Shown here: positions 23,238 to 31,156 of the stretch, in pieces
Numbering within the stretch: the stretch's first letter is position 1
Layout: every line of letters starts with the position of its first letter
Assembly (NCBI RefSeq): GCF_029338195.1
Contig: NZ_CP119779.1
Span: 2,418,001 to 2,482,000, forward strand
Direction of reading: 5' to 3'
Source: Haloarcula litorea
GTDB taxonomy: Archaea > Halobacteriota > Halobacteria > Halobacteriales > Haloarculaceae
Length of the DNA: 64,000 bases
Notes under the pieces: generated by a model
What the model was told of the DNA's origin: nothing
The model's database searches: none
The model's input: only the letters and a program-made list of their open reading frames with translations
Translations under genes and position numbers: made by a program

Positions 23238-25168
23238 CCGGACCGCCCCCCGACGAGCCGGTCGGTCGCGACCGCGAGCGGTTCGTCCCAGTCCCAGTCC
23301 GCGACCGGGACGCCAGCGGCTCTGAGGTCCGAACACCGGAACCCACGCAACACGGCCGCCAGTCGGGTCGCCGGCGTCCGACCGCTCGTCGGGGCCGGAC
23401 TGACGACGGTGACGGGGTGACCGTGGGCGTCGAGCCGTCTGACCGCCGCGGCGACGCCCCGCTCCAGCAGCGGCGAGACCACGACCACCTGCGCCCCGGC
23501 GGGGAGTCGCCCGCGGAGCCAGTCGAGGTCGAGGTCGGTCAGGCGGTCGTGGTCGCCCGTGGCCGCCGACAGCGCCGGGTCCGTGGCCAGCAGTTCACGG
23601 GCGCGGGCGCGGTGGTCGTCGCCGCTGCCGGGCGGGAGCCAGCAGTCCGGGGCCGTCAGCGCCGCGAGGCCGACGCGGTGGCCGGCCCCGAGCCCGGCTG
23701 CCAGCAGCTCCCCCGCGGCCGCCACCGAGCGGTCGAGGGCCGTCACCCCGTCGGCCTCCGGCCCGACGACCGCCCGCGGCGTCGTGTCGACGAGGACGAC
23801 CACCGGCGCGGTCCGCTCCGTCCGGAACTCCACCGTCGCGAGGTCGCCGGTCTTGGCGCGGTGGTGCCAGTCCACCCGGCCCAGCGGGTCGCCGGCGCGG
23901 TACTCCCGGGTGGCGAAGAACTCCGTCCCCGCCCCGCCGTCGCTGGTGGCGACGCGGCCGGTCCGGCGGGTGTCGGGCTCGCGCAGCGGGAGCGTCACGC
24001 CGGGTGCCCGCACGGTCGGCCGACAGGCGATCGTCGTCGGCGTCGCCGCGTCGACCCGGACCGAGACCGCCGTCGCCCCGGCGACGTCGCGGACGAGCGC
24101 GTGGACCGGGCCGAACTCGTGGCGGCCGCGGCGGGCCGTGACGGTGTACTCGACGGTCGCCGTCTCGCCGGGCCGGAGCGCCGTCCCGTGGCGCGGCGTC
24201 CCGTCGGTCACCGCGAGGCCCGGCGGGACGCCGTCGACGACGCGGAGGTCCGGCAGCGTCGTCGCCCCGTCGTTGGTGACGGCGAGTTCGACGGTGACGG
24301 GGTCGCCCGGCCGCGGCTCGGTCTCCGAGAGCGACCGCTCGACGGTGAGCGTCGGGTCCGGCGGGGACCGGGAGCGGGCGTAGGCGGCGTAGCCGACGCC
24401 GACCACGCCCAGCAGCATCGCCGCCGGCTGGCGGGTCAGCACGCCGACGCCGAGGGCGGCGAGCGCCGCCGCCCCGACGCCCAGCCAGTGGTCGGTCGAG
24501 CGCGTCGTCGGTGCCTCCCGCCGCATCGCCTCCTCGGGCGGTGCCCGGTCGACGTGCTCGACCCGCGCCCGGAGCCGCTCGCGGACGGACGGTTCGGCGT
24601 CGTCTCCGCCGCCGTCGAAGTCGTGTCCGGCCCGCGCCGCGACGGCGTCGACGGCGGCCCCGAGCCGCGTCTCGTAGCTCGGCTCGCCGCCGACGAGTCC
24701 GCGCAGGCCGGCCGGGGACCGCTCGTCGGCCGCGTCCCCCCGCGCGAGAAACGCCGCCGCGGTCCGGTCGTCGGTCCACGTGCCGCGCTCGACCCGCTCG
24801 CGGGCGCTCGCCCGGTCGGCCCCGTCCCGCACGAGCGCCTCGACGGCGACCCGCCTGAGCCGTCCCTGCTGGCGAGTCCCCTCGCCGAGGAGGTAGCCCT
24901 CGGTGCCGTCGGCCGCGAACACCTCGTCGAGCGCGCCCCCGGGGGGCGGCGTCTCCGGCCGCCGCTCCACGTCGGCGGTCCGCGCCCGCTCGACCGGCCG
25001 CAGGTACCGGACGCGGAGCCGCCGGCCCGCGAGGGCGAGCGCGGTGACGCCCAGGACCGCGACGGCGACGCGGTCCACCGACAGCGGGAGACTCGCGGGG
25101 CTGACGAGCGCGACCGTCCCCAGCGCGAACGCCGCGAGACCGACCGCGACGGCGAGGCCCCGGCGCAT
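23234..25168 (-). CDS. DUF58 protein with N-terminal DUF7269-like membrane domain (fusion)
   Basis: 644 residues. Residues 1-210 have two membrane helices (about 3-25 and 33-48) and a WTDDRTAAAFLARGD block, and look like the separate DUF7269 proteins of other haloarchaea. From about 215, two more helices lead to Ig-like beta repeats and a DUF58 domain with the conserved EFFATREYRAGDPLGRVDWH (about 440). DUF58 proteins work with MoxR AAA+ ATPases and VWA proteins in the maturation of complexes. An ATG at 24524-24526 (residue 215) follows a GAGGAGG stretch and could start a separate DUF58 protein. It overlaps its neighbours by one and four bases. Confidence 0.85.
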   Translation of the reverse strand: MRRGLAVAVGLAAFALGTVALVSPASLPLSVDRVAVAVLGVTALALAGRRLRVRYLRPVERARTADVERRPETPPPGGALDEVFAADGTEGYLLGEGTRQQGRLRRVAVEALVRDGADRASARERVERGTWTDDRTAAAFLARGDAADERSPAGLRGLVGGEPSYETRLGAAVDAVAARAGHDFDGGGDDAEPSVRERLRARVEHVDRAPPEEAMRREAPTTRSTDHWLGVGAAALAALGVGVLTRQPAAMLLGVVGVGYAAYARSRSPPDPTLTVERSLSETEPRPGDPVTVELAVTNDGATTLPDLRVVDGVPPGLAVTDGTPRHGTALRPGETATVEYTVTARRGRHEFGPVHALVRDVAGATAVSVRVDAATPTTIACRPTVRAPGVTLPLREPDTRRTGRVATSDGGAGTEFFATREYRAGDPLGRVDWHHRAKTGDLATVEFRTERTAPVVVLVDTTPRAVVGPEADGVTALDRSVAAAGELLAAGLGAGHRVGLAALTAPDCWLPPGSGDDHRARARELLATDPALSAATGDHDRLTDLDLDWLRGRLPAGAQVVVVSPLLERGVAAAVRRLDAHGHPVTVVSPAPTSGRTPATRLAAVLRGFRCSDLRAAGVPVADWDWDEPLAVATDRLVGGRSG

Positions 25169-26058
25169 CAGTCCCGGTCCTCCGCGTGGGTCGCCTCGAC
25201 GCGCCGCAGCAGCTCGACCGCGCGCTCGGCGTCGACCGGGTCCCGATCGGCACCCCCGTATCGGACCCGCTCGAACAGCGCCGTGAGCTCGTCGACGGCG
25301 TCGGGGTCCATCCCCGCATCGACGGCCGCCGCCCGGAACTCCCCCGGCGTCGTCGACGGGTCCGAGACGTCGAGCAACGCGGTCATCTCGTGCCACGCGC
25401 GGTACACCTCGTTGTCGAGCGTCGCGCCGTCGGCGACCCGGTCGGCCGCCCGGCCCGCGGCGGCCCCGACCGCCTCGGCCGTCGTCCCGCCCGTGTCCCC
25501 CCGCTCGGCCACCGGCTCGTCGTCGTCCGCGTCGGTGGAGTGCCACTCCCGGGCGACCAGCGCCAGCCCGACGGCGAGCGGGACCAGCGCGAGCACCAGG
25601 AGGGCGGACGGCGCGACGGTCCCGGTGCTGCCGACGGTCTCGCTCCCGCCCAGCGAGACGTTGCCGCCGAGGGGCCGACCGGGCACGCGCCCGCTCCCGC
25701 CCCTGCCCAGGAGGGCGGCGGCGAGCCACAGCCCGCCGACCACGGTGGCGACGACGGCGACGACCCTCGCGAGGCCGCGGCGGTCCCACAGCAGGGAGCC
25801 GACGGTGACGGCGACGGCGGCGGCCAGCAGGAGCGCCATCAGGTCGGTGACCCACGGGAGCGGCGGGAGCACCGATCGGCTGTCGTCGGCCGTCGGCGGT
25901 GCCAGTCCGCCGTCGCCGCTGCCGCCGCCCGGGGCACCGGACCCCGAGCCGGCACCCAGCGAGGGGTCGACCGCCGACGGGAGCGTGACGGCCGCGAGGG
26001 CGACCGCCAGGACCGCGATCAGCGTGAGCGTCGCAGTGGTGGAGGGCTGCCGAGTCAC
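25168..26058 (-). CDS. DUF4129 domain membrane protein
   Basis: 296 residues. A GTG at 26056-26058 starts a signal-like helix (about 8-24). Two or more membrane helices follow, and then the C-terminal DUF4129 region EVYRAWHEMTALLDVSDP and STTPGEFRAAAVDAG, which is typical of transglutaminase-associated or MoxR-cluster proteins. The open frame further upstream is rejected, because it runs antisense through two PH-domain genes. The stop shares one base with the DUF58 ATG (TGATG). Confidence 0.85.
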   Translation of the reverse strand: MTRQPSTTATLTLIAVLAVALAAVTLPSAVDPSLGAGSGSGAPGGGSGDGGLAPPTADDSRSVLPPLPWVTDLMALLLAAAVAVTVGSLLWDRRGLARVVAVVATVVGGLWLAAALLGRGGSGRVPGRPLGGNVSLGGSETVGSTGTVAPSALLVLALVPLAVGLALVAREWHSTDADDDEPVAERGDTGGTTAEAVGAAAGRAADRVADGATLDNEVYRAWHEMTALLDVSDPSTTPGEFRAAAVDAGMDPDAVDELTALFERVRYGGADRDPVDAERAVELLRRVEATHAEDRD

Positions 26059-26148
26059 GTCCGATTGGACGGCGATAGCCCACAAAACACCACCGCTCGG
26101 CGGGACGGACGCGGAGCGTTTTTTGCCCGCGGCGGCGACCCCTCGCGT

Positions 26149-26733
26149 ATGTCCACGGACCACGACTGGCTCGCGCTGGACGACGACGAGGAGGTCGTCT
26201 GGTCGGGCCAGCCCGCCACCGAGTCGCTCTACGGGGCCTACCTCGTCGGCGTCCCGCTGATACTGCTGCTCGGACTCGGACTGGTGATCGTCGTCTCGGC
26301 GTACCTCCGGCAGTCCAACACGGACTACGTCATCACGACCAAGGGCGTCTACAAGAAGACGGGCGTGTTCAGCCGGGCCGTCACCGAGATCGAGTTCGAC
26401 AAGATCCAGAACACCTCCTTCTCGGCGGGTGCCGTCGGCCGCTACTTCGGCTACGGCGACGTGATGATCAGCACCGCCGGCGGCTCCGGCGTCGAGATGA
26501 CCCTCGACGGCGTCGCGGACCCGCAGTCGGTCCAGAAGCGACTCTCCCGACGGGTCACCGCCGCTCAGGGAGAGTCGACCGGGGAGGGCGAGCGGTCGAC
26601 CGACGACGTGCTGGCCGACATCCTCGGCGAACTGCGAGCGATCCGCCGGACCCTCGACGGGGACGGGCACACGACGGACGAGTCCGAGGACGCCGGCGGC
26701 GTCGACGCCCACGACGAGGACCGAGCGCGATGA
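26149..26733 (+). CDS. PH-domain membrane protein (first of pair)
   Basis: 194 residues. EEVVWSGQPATESLYGAYLVG is followed by one membrane helix (about 27-45), and then a bacterial PH domain: YVITTKGVYKKTGVFSRAVTEIEF, KIQNTSFSAGAVGRYFGYGDV, ISTAGGSGVEM. Such proteins (the DUF304/YdbS type) are integral membrane proteins of unknown role. The C-terminal tail is acidic. A gcgttttttgccc box about 30 bases upstream supports the ATG at 26149. The stop overlaps the start of a second PH gene by four bases. Confidence 0.9.
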   Translation: MSTDHDWLALDDDEEVVWSGQPATESLYGAYLVGVPLILLLGLGLVIVVSAYLRQSNTDYVITTKGVYKKTGVFSRAVTEIEFDKIQNTSFSAGAVGRYFGYGDVMISTAGGSGVEMTLDGVADPQSVQKRLSRRVTAAQGESTGEGERSTDDVLADILGELRAIRRTLDGDGHTTDESEDAGGVDAHDEDRAR

Positions 26734-27320
26734 GCGCCACCGACGGGGTCCCGGTCGACGGGGAGCGCGTCGTCTGGGCCGGCCAGCCCCGCCGACGCGT
26801 CGTCCTGCAGGGCCTGGCGGCGGGGCTCCCGCTCGGGCTGATCGTGGGGCTGGTCGCGGCGCTCGTGGCGACCGGATCGCCGCTTCCGACGGCCGCCGTG
26901 GTCGCCGCCGGCGGCCTGCTGACGCTCGTCGCGGTGGCCCTGCCGGTGGTCGGCGTGTGGCTCTGGCGGCGGACCACCGGCTACGTCCTGACCGAGCGAG
27001 CGCTGTACCACCGGACCGGGCTCCTCCGGGTGACGGTGACGGAACTGCCGCTCCGACACGTCCAGAACACCTCGTTCTCCCAGGGGGTTCTCGGGACCCT
27101 GTTCGACCACGGGACCGTCGCCGTCGACACGGCCGGGAGCGCGGGGGCGGAGCTGCGGCTGCGCGCGCTCGACGACCCCGCGGCGGTCCACCGGCGGATC
27201 GCCGAGCGGGCCGCGAGCGTCCGGGGCGACCGCGACGACGACCTGCCCGGGACCCCGGAACAGTGGCGGGCCGTCCTGGACGAGGTCCGCGGACTCCGCC
27301 GGTCCCTCGCGGGCGAGTGA
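26730..27320 (+). CDS. PH-domain membrane protein (second of pair)
   Basis: 196 residues. Same layout as the upstream gene: ERVVWAGQPRRRVV, two close membrane helices (about 30-70), then the PH domain (GYVLTERALYHRTGLLRVTV, LRHVQNTSFSQGVLGTLFDHG, DTAGSAGAEL). The two share the motif QNTSFS...G and probably came from a duplication; they may form a heteromer, which is inferred. Co-translated with the first (ATGA overlap). Confidence 0.9.
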   Translation: MSATDGVPVDGERVVWAGQPRRRVVLQGLAAGLPLGLIVGLVAALVATGSPLPTAAVVAAGGLLTLVAVALPVVGVWLWRRTTGYVLTERALYHRTGLLRVTVTELPLRHVQNTSFSQGVLGTLFDHGTVAVDTAGSAGAELRLRALDDPAAVHRRIAERAASVRGDRDDDLPGTPEQWRAVLDEVRGLRRSLAGE

Positions 27321-27521
27321 CTACGCCGGCGGGCGGTAGCGGTCGCCGGCCTTCTCCAGTCGGCCCTCGGCGACGGCGCGTCGCAGCGCCCGGTCGACCT
27401 CCCGTTTGTCGACCGTCGTCGCGCCCATCAGCGAGTCCACCTGCGCCCGGGAGCACCAGCCGTCCTCGCCGGCCACGTCCCGGACTGTCTCGACGACGCG
27501 GGTCGTGATGTCCGTCGGCAT
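27321..27521 (-). CDS. small winged-helix-like protein
   Basis: 66 residues. DITTRVVETVRDVA, WCSRAQVDSLMG and VDKREVDRALRRAVAEGRLEKAGDRYRP make a compact three-helix and wing pattern of a winged helix. DNA or RNA binding is inferred from the fold. Its stop follows the end of the convergent second PH gene without a gap. I do not recognise a named family. Confidence 0.68.
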   Translation of the reverse strand: MPTDITTRVVETVRDVAGEDGWCSRAQVDSLMGATTVDKREVDRALRRAVAEGRLEKAGDRYRPPA

Positions 27522-27639
27522 AGGTCCAGGAGCGACCGGCCGACACTTCCCTCTGTCGGGGACGTGACGGCGACGCTCTCGGGCGACGACCGGCCACGCT
27601 GGCGGTATCCTTTTGGTGACAGTGGCAGACGGCTAGGCT

Positions 27640-28896
27640 ATGTCCGACGAGGTGAACCCGTTCGAGAGTCTGCAGGAGCAGATCGAGGACGCCGCCGAGT
27701 ACCTCGAGTACTCGACGGACGTGCTCGAACGGCTGAAACACCCCGAACGGGTGCTGGAGACGACCCTGTCGGTGGAGATGGACGACGGCTCCATCGAGGT
27801 GTTCAAGGGCTTCCGCTCGCAGTTCAACGGCGACCGCGGCCCGTACAAGGGCGGCATCCGCTACCACCCGCAGGTCTCCCGCGACGAGGTCAAGGCCCTC
27901 TCCGGCTGGATGGTGTACAAGTGCGCCGCCGTCAACATCCCCTACGGCGGCGGCAAGGGCGGCATCAAGGTCGACCCGCGGAACTACTCTGCCGACGAGA
28001 TGGAGCGCCTGACACGCTCGTTCGCGAAAGAGCTCCGCCCGATCATCGGCGAGGACCGGGACATCCCCGCGCCGGACGTCAACACCGGCCAGCGGGAGAT
28101 GAACTGGATCAAGGACACCTACGAGACCCTGGAGAACACCACCGAACCGGGCGTCATCACCGGCAAGGCCATCGAGTCCGGCGGCAGCGAGGGCCGGACC
28201 GAGGCGACCGGCCGGTCCGTGATGCTGACGACGCGGGAGGCGTTCGACTACCTGGGCCGGGACATCGAGGAGGCGACCGTCGCGGTCCAGGGGTACGGCA
28301 ACGCCGGGTCGGTCGCCGCCCGGCTCATCGACGAACTGGGCGCGAGCGTCGTCGCCGTCTCCGACTCCTCGGGGGCGGTGTACAACGGGGACGGGCTGGA
28401 CGCGGAGGCGGTCAAGGACCACAAGCGCGAGACCGGGTCCGTCACCGGCTACGAGGGGGCCGACGAGGAGTTCGGCAACCGCGATCTGCTGACGATGGAC
28501 GTCGACCTGCTGGTGCCGGCGGCCCTGGAGAACGCCATCGACGCCGACATCGCCGAAGACGTGCGGGCGGACATCATCGTCGAGGCGGCCAACGGTCCGC
28601 TGACGCCGGCCGCCGACGACGTGATGGCCGAGCGGGACGTCTACGTCTTCCCGGACATCCTCGCCAACGCCGGCGGCGTCACCGTCTCGTACTTCGAGTG
28701 GGTCCAGAACCGCCAGCGGTTCTACTGGGACGAGGAGCGCGTCAACGACGAACTCGAACGAGTCATCACGAACGCCTTCCGGGACCTGGTCGACGCCTAC
28801 GAGAGTACCGACGCCGAGACGTTCCGGACCGCGATGTACGTCGTCGCCATCGAGCGCGTCGTCGACGCCGCCGAAGAGGCGGGTATCTGGCCCTGA
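27640..28896 (+). CDS. gdhB: glutamate dehydrogenase (Glu/Leu/Phe/Val family)
   Basis: 418 residues. [11 protein letters not shown] (about 67-77), the catalytic Lys region [20 protein letters not shown] and a Rossmann domain beginning [16 protein letters not shown] identify the family. It interconverts glutamate and 2-oxoglutarate plus ammonia, in the cytoplasm. Haloarchaea carry several paralogs; the letter is only a common choice here and coenzyme preference (NAD or NADP) cannot be told. A ccttttggtg box about 30 bases before the ATG at 27640 supports a near-leaderless start. Confidence 0.92.
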   Translation: MSDEVNPFESLQEQIEDAAEYLEYSTDVLERLKHPERVLETTLSVEMDDGSIEVFKGFRSQFNGDRGPYKGGIRYHPQVSRDEVKALSGWMVYKCAAVNIPYGGGKGGIKVDPRNYSADEMERLTRSFAKELRPIIGEDRDIPAPDVNTGQREMNWIKDTYETLENTTEPGVITGKAIESGGSEGRTEATGRSVMLTTREAFDYLGRDIEEATVAVQGYGNAGSVAARLIDELGASVVAVSDSSGAVYNGDGLDAEAVKDHKRETGSVTGYEGADEEFGNRDLLTMDVDLLVPAALENAIDADIAEDVRADIIVEAANGPLTPAADDVMAERDVYVFPDILANAGGVTVSYFEWVQNRQRFYWDEERVNDELERVITNAFRDLVDAYESTDAETFRTAMYVVAIERVVDAAEEAGIWP

Positions 28897-28966
28897 GAGC
28901 GACGCTGGCCCCCGACCGGGTCGCCGCGACCACCGACGTTTTCCCTGCGCCGCGCCCACGCTCGGT

Positions 28967-29449
28967 ATGGACACCTACGAGCGTCGGGTCCGGGTGGCGG
29001 CACCGCTGTCGGAGGTCTGGGCGTTCCACGCCTCGGGCGACGGCCTGGTCGCGCTGACGCCGGACTGGATGCACCTCCGTATCGAGGAGAGCCGCGGCCC
29101 GGACGGCGAACCGGACCCCGAGGTGCTGGAGGACGGATCGACGGTGGTCTCCTCGATCAGGCCCTTCGGCGTCGGGCCGCGCCAGCGCTGGGTCTCGGAG
29201 ATCGTCGCCCGCGAGGAGGGCGACGGCGAGGCGATGTTCCGGGACGTGATGCGGGAGGGGCCGTTCCCCCACTGGGAACACACCCACCGCTTCTACGCCG
29301 ACGGCGACGAGACGGTCGTCGAGGACCACGTCGAGTACGAACTCCCCGGCGGGCCGCTCGGCCGGGCCGTCGGGCCACTGGGCGTCGTCGGCTTCGAGCC
29401 GATGTTCCGCCACCGGCACCGGACGACGAGGGAACTGCTCGAGGGGTGA
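28967..29449 (+). CDS. SRPBCC family protein
   Basis: 160 residues. ERRVRVAAPLSEVWAFHASGDGLVALTP begins a START/Bet v1-like helix-grip fold, and later WEHTHRFYADGDETVVEDHVEYELPGG matches the C-terminal strands before the long helix. These proteins form a hydrophobic pocket for a lipid or ligand; this subgroup is seen beside cell-division or oxidoreductase genes. Ligand unknown. ATG at 28967 preceded by a cgttttccc box at about 28938. Confidence 0.86.
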   Translation: MDTYERRVRVAAPLSEVWAFHASGDGLVALTPDWMHLRIEESRGPDGEPDPEVLEDGSTVVSSIRPFGVGPRQRWVSEIVAREEGDGEAMFRDVMREGPFPHWEHTHRFYADGDETVVEDHVEYELPGGPLGRAVGPLGVVGFEPMFRHRHRTTRELLEG

Positions 29450-29505
29450 CCGTCCGAGCCAAGGTTTTTATCCGGCAGTTCCTTTTGTCCTCGTAGAGAC
29501 AACGT

Positions 29506-29985
29506 ATGTCTGCAGACGATCCACGGGAGGACGACGACCGGAGCGACGTGCGCGACCGCATCGAGCAGGAGGCCGACCGCGCCGTCGAGCAGTTCGACGA
29601 GGGCATCGTCGACCTGCTGTCGTGGCTCCTCGACACGGAGACGCGGGCCCGAATCTACGTCAGCCTCCGCCAGCACCCCCGGAGCACGAGCGACGAGGTG
29701 TCGGAGGCGACGGGGCTGTACCCGAGTACCGTCCGGGAGGCGCTGGCGGCGCTCCACGAGGAGGGGACGGTGACGCGGCGCAAGCGCGAGAGCGACGGCG
29801 CGGGCAACAACCCCTACGAGTACAGCGCCATCCCGCCCAGCGAACTCGTCGAGAACGTCGTCGGCGACGTCCAGGCGGAGCTGAACGCCGTCTTCAACCT
29901 CGACGACCACCTGGGGGACGGCGACGACGACTTCGAGACCGACGACCCCGTCACCATCTCCGTCGAGGACGACGACGAGGAGTGA
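29506..29985 (+). CDS. winged-helix transcriptional regulator
   Basis: 159 residues. After an acidic N-terminus, a winged helix spans about 42-95: LDTETRARIYVSLRQHPRSTSDEVSEATGLYP (helices 1-2), STVREALAALHEEGTVTRRKR (recognition helix and wing). The acidic tail (about 125-159) has no domain. The fold is the MarR/TrmB/ArsR kind. The target genes are unknown. A ggtttttatccgg box about 40 bases before the ATG marks its promoter. Confidence 0.86.
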   Translation: MSADDPREDDDRSDVRDRIEQEADRAVEQFDEGIVDLLSWLLDTETRARIYVSLRQHPRSTSDEVSEATGLYPSTVREALAALHEEGTVTRRKRESDGAGNNPYEYSAIPPSELVENVVGDVQAELNAVFNLDDHLGDGDDDFETDDPVTISVEDDDEE

Positions 29986-29995
29986 GCGAGCCCCG

Positions 29996-30027
29996 CTCAC
30001 CCGTGTGAGGAACCCACGAATAGTGGG
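29996..30027. other. two adjacent small stem-loops
   Basis: CTCAC-CCGT-GTGAG at 29996-30009 and CCCAC-GAATA-GTGGG at 30013-30027. Both stems are perfect five base pairs, directly after the stop of the winged-helix gene. They may be a transcription-stop or mRNA-stabilising structure, or an operator for the following coaD-like gene. There is no T-run. Confidence 0.3.
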
Positions 30028-30069
30028 CAAGACGACACCACTAAACCGGGTCACGCCGTTGGCCGGGGT

Positions 30070-30558
30070 ATGAGAGTCGCGCTGGGGGGTACCTTCGACC
30101 CCATCCACGACGGGCACCGCGCGCTGTTCGAGCGCGCGTTCGAACTCGGGGACGTGACGGTCGGGCTCACCAGCGACGACCTCGCGCCGAAGACGCGCCA
30201 CGACGACCGCTACGTCCGGCCGTTCGACGAACGCCGGGCCGCCCTCGCCGAGGAGCTGTCCGTCCTCGCCGAGGGGTACGACCGCGAGTGGAGCATCCGC
30301 GAACTGTCGGAGCCGACCGGTATCGCCACCGAACCGCAGTTCGACGTCCTCGTGGTGTCGCCCGAGACCGAGACCGGCGGCAAGCGCATCAACGAGCTCC
30401 GCCGCGAGGAGGGTCGGGACCCGCTGGAGATCGAGGTCGTCCCCCACGTCCGGGCCGACGACGGCGAGGTCATCTCCTCGACGCGGATCGTCAAAGGCGA
30501 GATCGACGAACACGGCAACCTCACGCCCGAGCGCGAGGGCCGCGGCCAGCCCTCGTAG
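30070..30558 (+). CDS. coaD: phosphopantetheine adenylyltransferase, archaeal type
   Basis: 162 residues. GGTFDPIHDGH at 6-16 is the nucleotidyltransferase T/HxGH motif and ISSTRIVKGEID near the C-terminus is the second conserved (I/V)SST segment. The enzyme adds AMP to 4'-phosphopantetheine in coenzyme A synthesis. Its length and the RNKGEID-like ending fit the archaeal group. A ctaaaccggg box about 28 bases before the ATG suggests a leaderless start. Confidence 0.92.
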   Translation: MRVALGGTFDPIHDGHRALFERAFELGDVTVGLTSDDLAPKTRHDDRYVRPFDERRAALAEELSVLAEGYDREWSIRELSEPTGIATEPQFDVLVVSPETETGGKRINELRREEGRDPLEIEVVPHVRADDGEVISSTRIVKGEIDEHGNLTPEREGRGQPS

Positions 30559-30867
30559 CTACCAGTCGGGCGCTTCCAGTCCCGCCGCCTCCAGAATCCC
30601 CTTCCAGCGCTGTTGGATCGTCAGCCGAGAGACGTCCGTCGCGTCGGCGACGGCCGTCTGGGACCGCTCCTCGCCGGCGACCAGCGCCCCGACGTAGACG
30701 CTCGCCGCCATCGTCGCCCGCTTCGACCGGTTCTCCTCGGGCAGCGTCGAGAGGAACAGGTCGACCGCCCGCGAGCGGGCGTCCGAGCCCAGGTCGAGGG
30801 CCTCCCCGGCCTGCTCGATCTCCGCGATCCACTCCTCGTGTTCGACCCGGTCGCTGGCGCGGTACAC
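30559..30867 (-). CDS. TFB-like single cyclin-repeat protein
   Basis: 102 residues from a GTG at 30865-30867. The C-terminal part (SKRATMAASVYVGALV, then SQTAVADATDVSRLTIQQRWKGIL) matches one cyclin repeat of archaeal TFB, including its TFB-type HTH helix (TIQQRWK). There is no N-terminal zinc ribbon and no second repeat, unlike full TFB of about 300 residues. It may modulate initiation or bind DNA as a regulator. A gtttacgta box about 27 bases before the GTG supports a leaderless start. The frame is open further upstream, but it would cover the tRNA gene. Confidence 0.83.
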   Translation of the reverse strand: MYRASDRVEHEEWIAEIEQAGEALDLGSDARSRAVDLFLSTLPEENRSKRATMAASVYVGALVAGEERSQTAVADATDVSRLTIQQRWKGILEAAGLEAPDW

Positions 30868-30953
30868 GGACTCGGGTTCGAGCCGCCGGTACGTAAACCC
30901 TCGTCGCCACCAAGCGAAGGGTTCTTGACCACCTCGCCGGTAGCCGGGACTGC

Positions 30954-31038
30954 GCGCGGGTTGCCGAGCCAGGCCAAAGGCGCAGCGCTTAGGACGCTGT
31001 CCCGTAGGGGTCCGCCGGTTCGAATCCGGTCCCGCGCA
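30954..31038 (+). tRNA. tRNA-Leu(UAG)
   Basis: Cloverleaf of 85 bases. Acceptor arm GCGCGGG pairs with CCCGCGC, the D arm is GCC...GGC, and the anticodon stem CAGCG/CGCTG holds loop CTTAGGA with anticodon TAG at 30990-30992. A long variable arm (TCCCGTAGGGGT) is the class II feature of tRNA-Leu. The T arm has CCGG-TTCGAAT-CCGG. The discriminator base is A and the CCA end is not encoded. The anticodon reads CUA and probably other CUN codons. It is divergent from the TFB-like gene. Confidence 0.95.
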
Positions 31039-31123
31039 CTGGACGGCGAAGCGACGAAAGAGCAGGTACGGACTCGAAACCCCGTGAGTCGCAGCGCGAA
31101 CGGACGTGAGCGACCCTCTCGCT

Positions 31124-31142
31124 CCGGTTCGAATCCGGTCCC
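31124..31142 (+). repeat. 19-base copy of the tRNA-Leu T arm and 3' end
   Basis: These 19 bases repeat 31015-31033 exactly, covering the T arm and the start of the 3' acceptor strand of tRNA-Leu. The distance between copies is 109 bases. No complete second tRNA can be folded here. A direct repeat of a tRNA 3' end is the mark left by integrases that use tRNA genes as attachment sites, so this may be a remnant of an excised or decayed element. It could also be a partial tRNA duplication. Confidence 0.5.
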
Positions 31143-31156
31143 CCGTAGTCCTCACG

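Noticed and set aside
26059-28974. Upstream extension of the DUF4129 frame
   Set aside because: It runs antisense through two PH-domain genes and the glutamate dehydrogenase. The GTG at 26058 fits the signal-like helix.
31039-31156. A second tRNA next to tRNA-Leu
   Set aside because: Only the T arm and a few acceptor bases are present. No matching 5' acceptor or anticodon arm can be folded.
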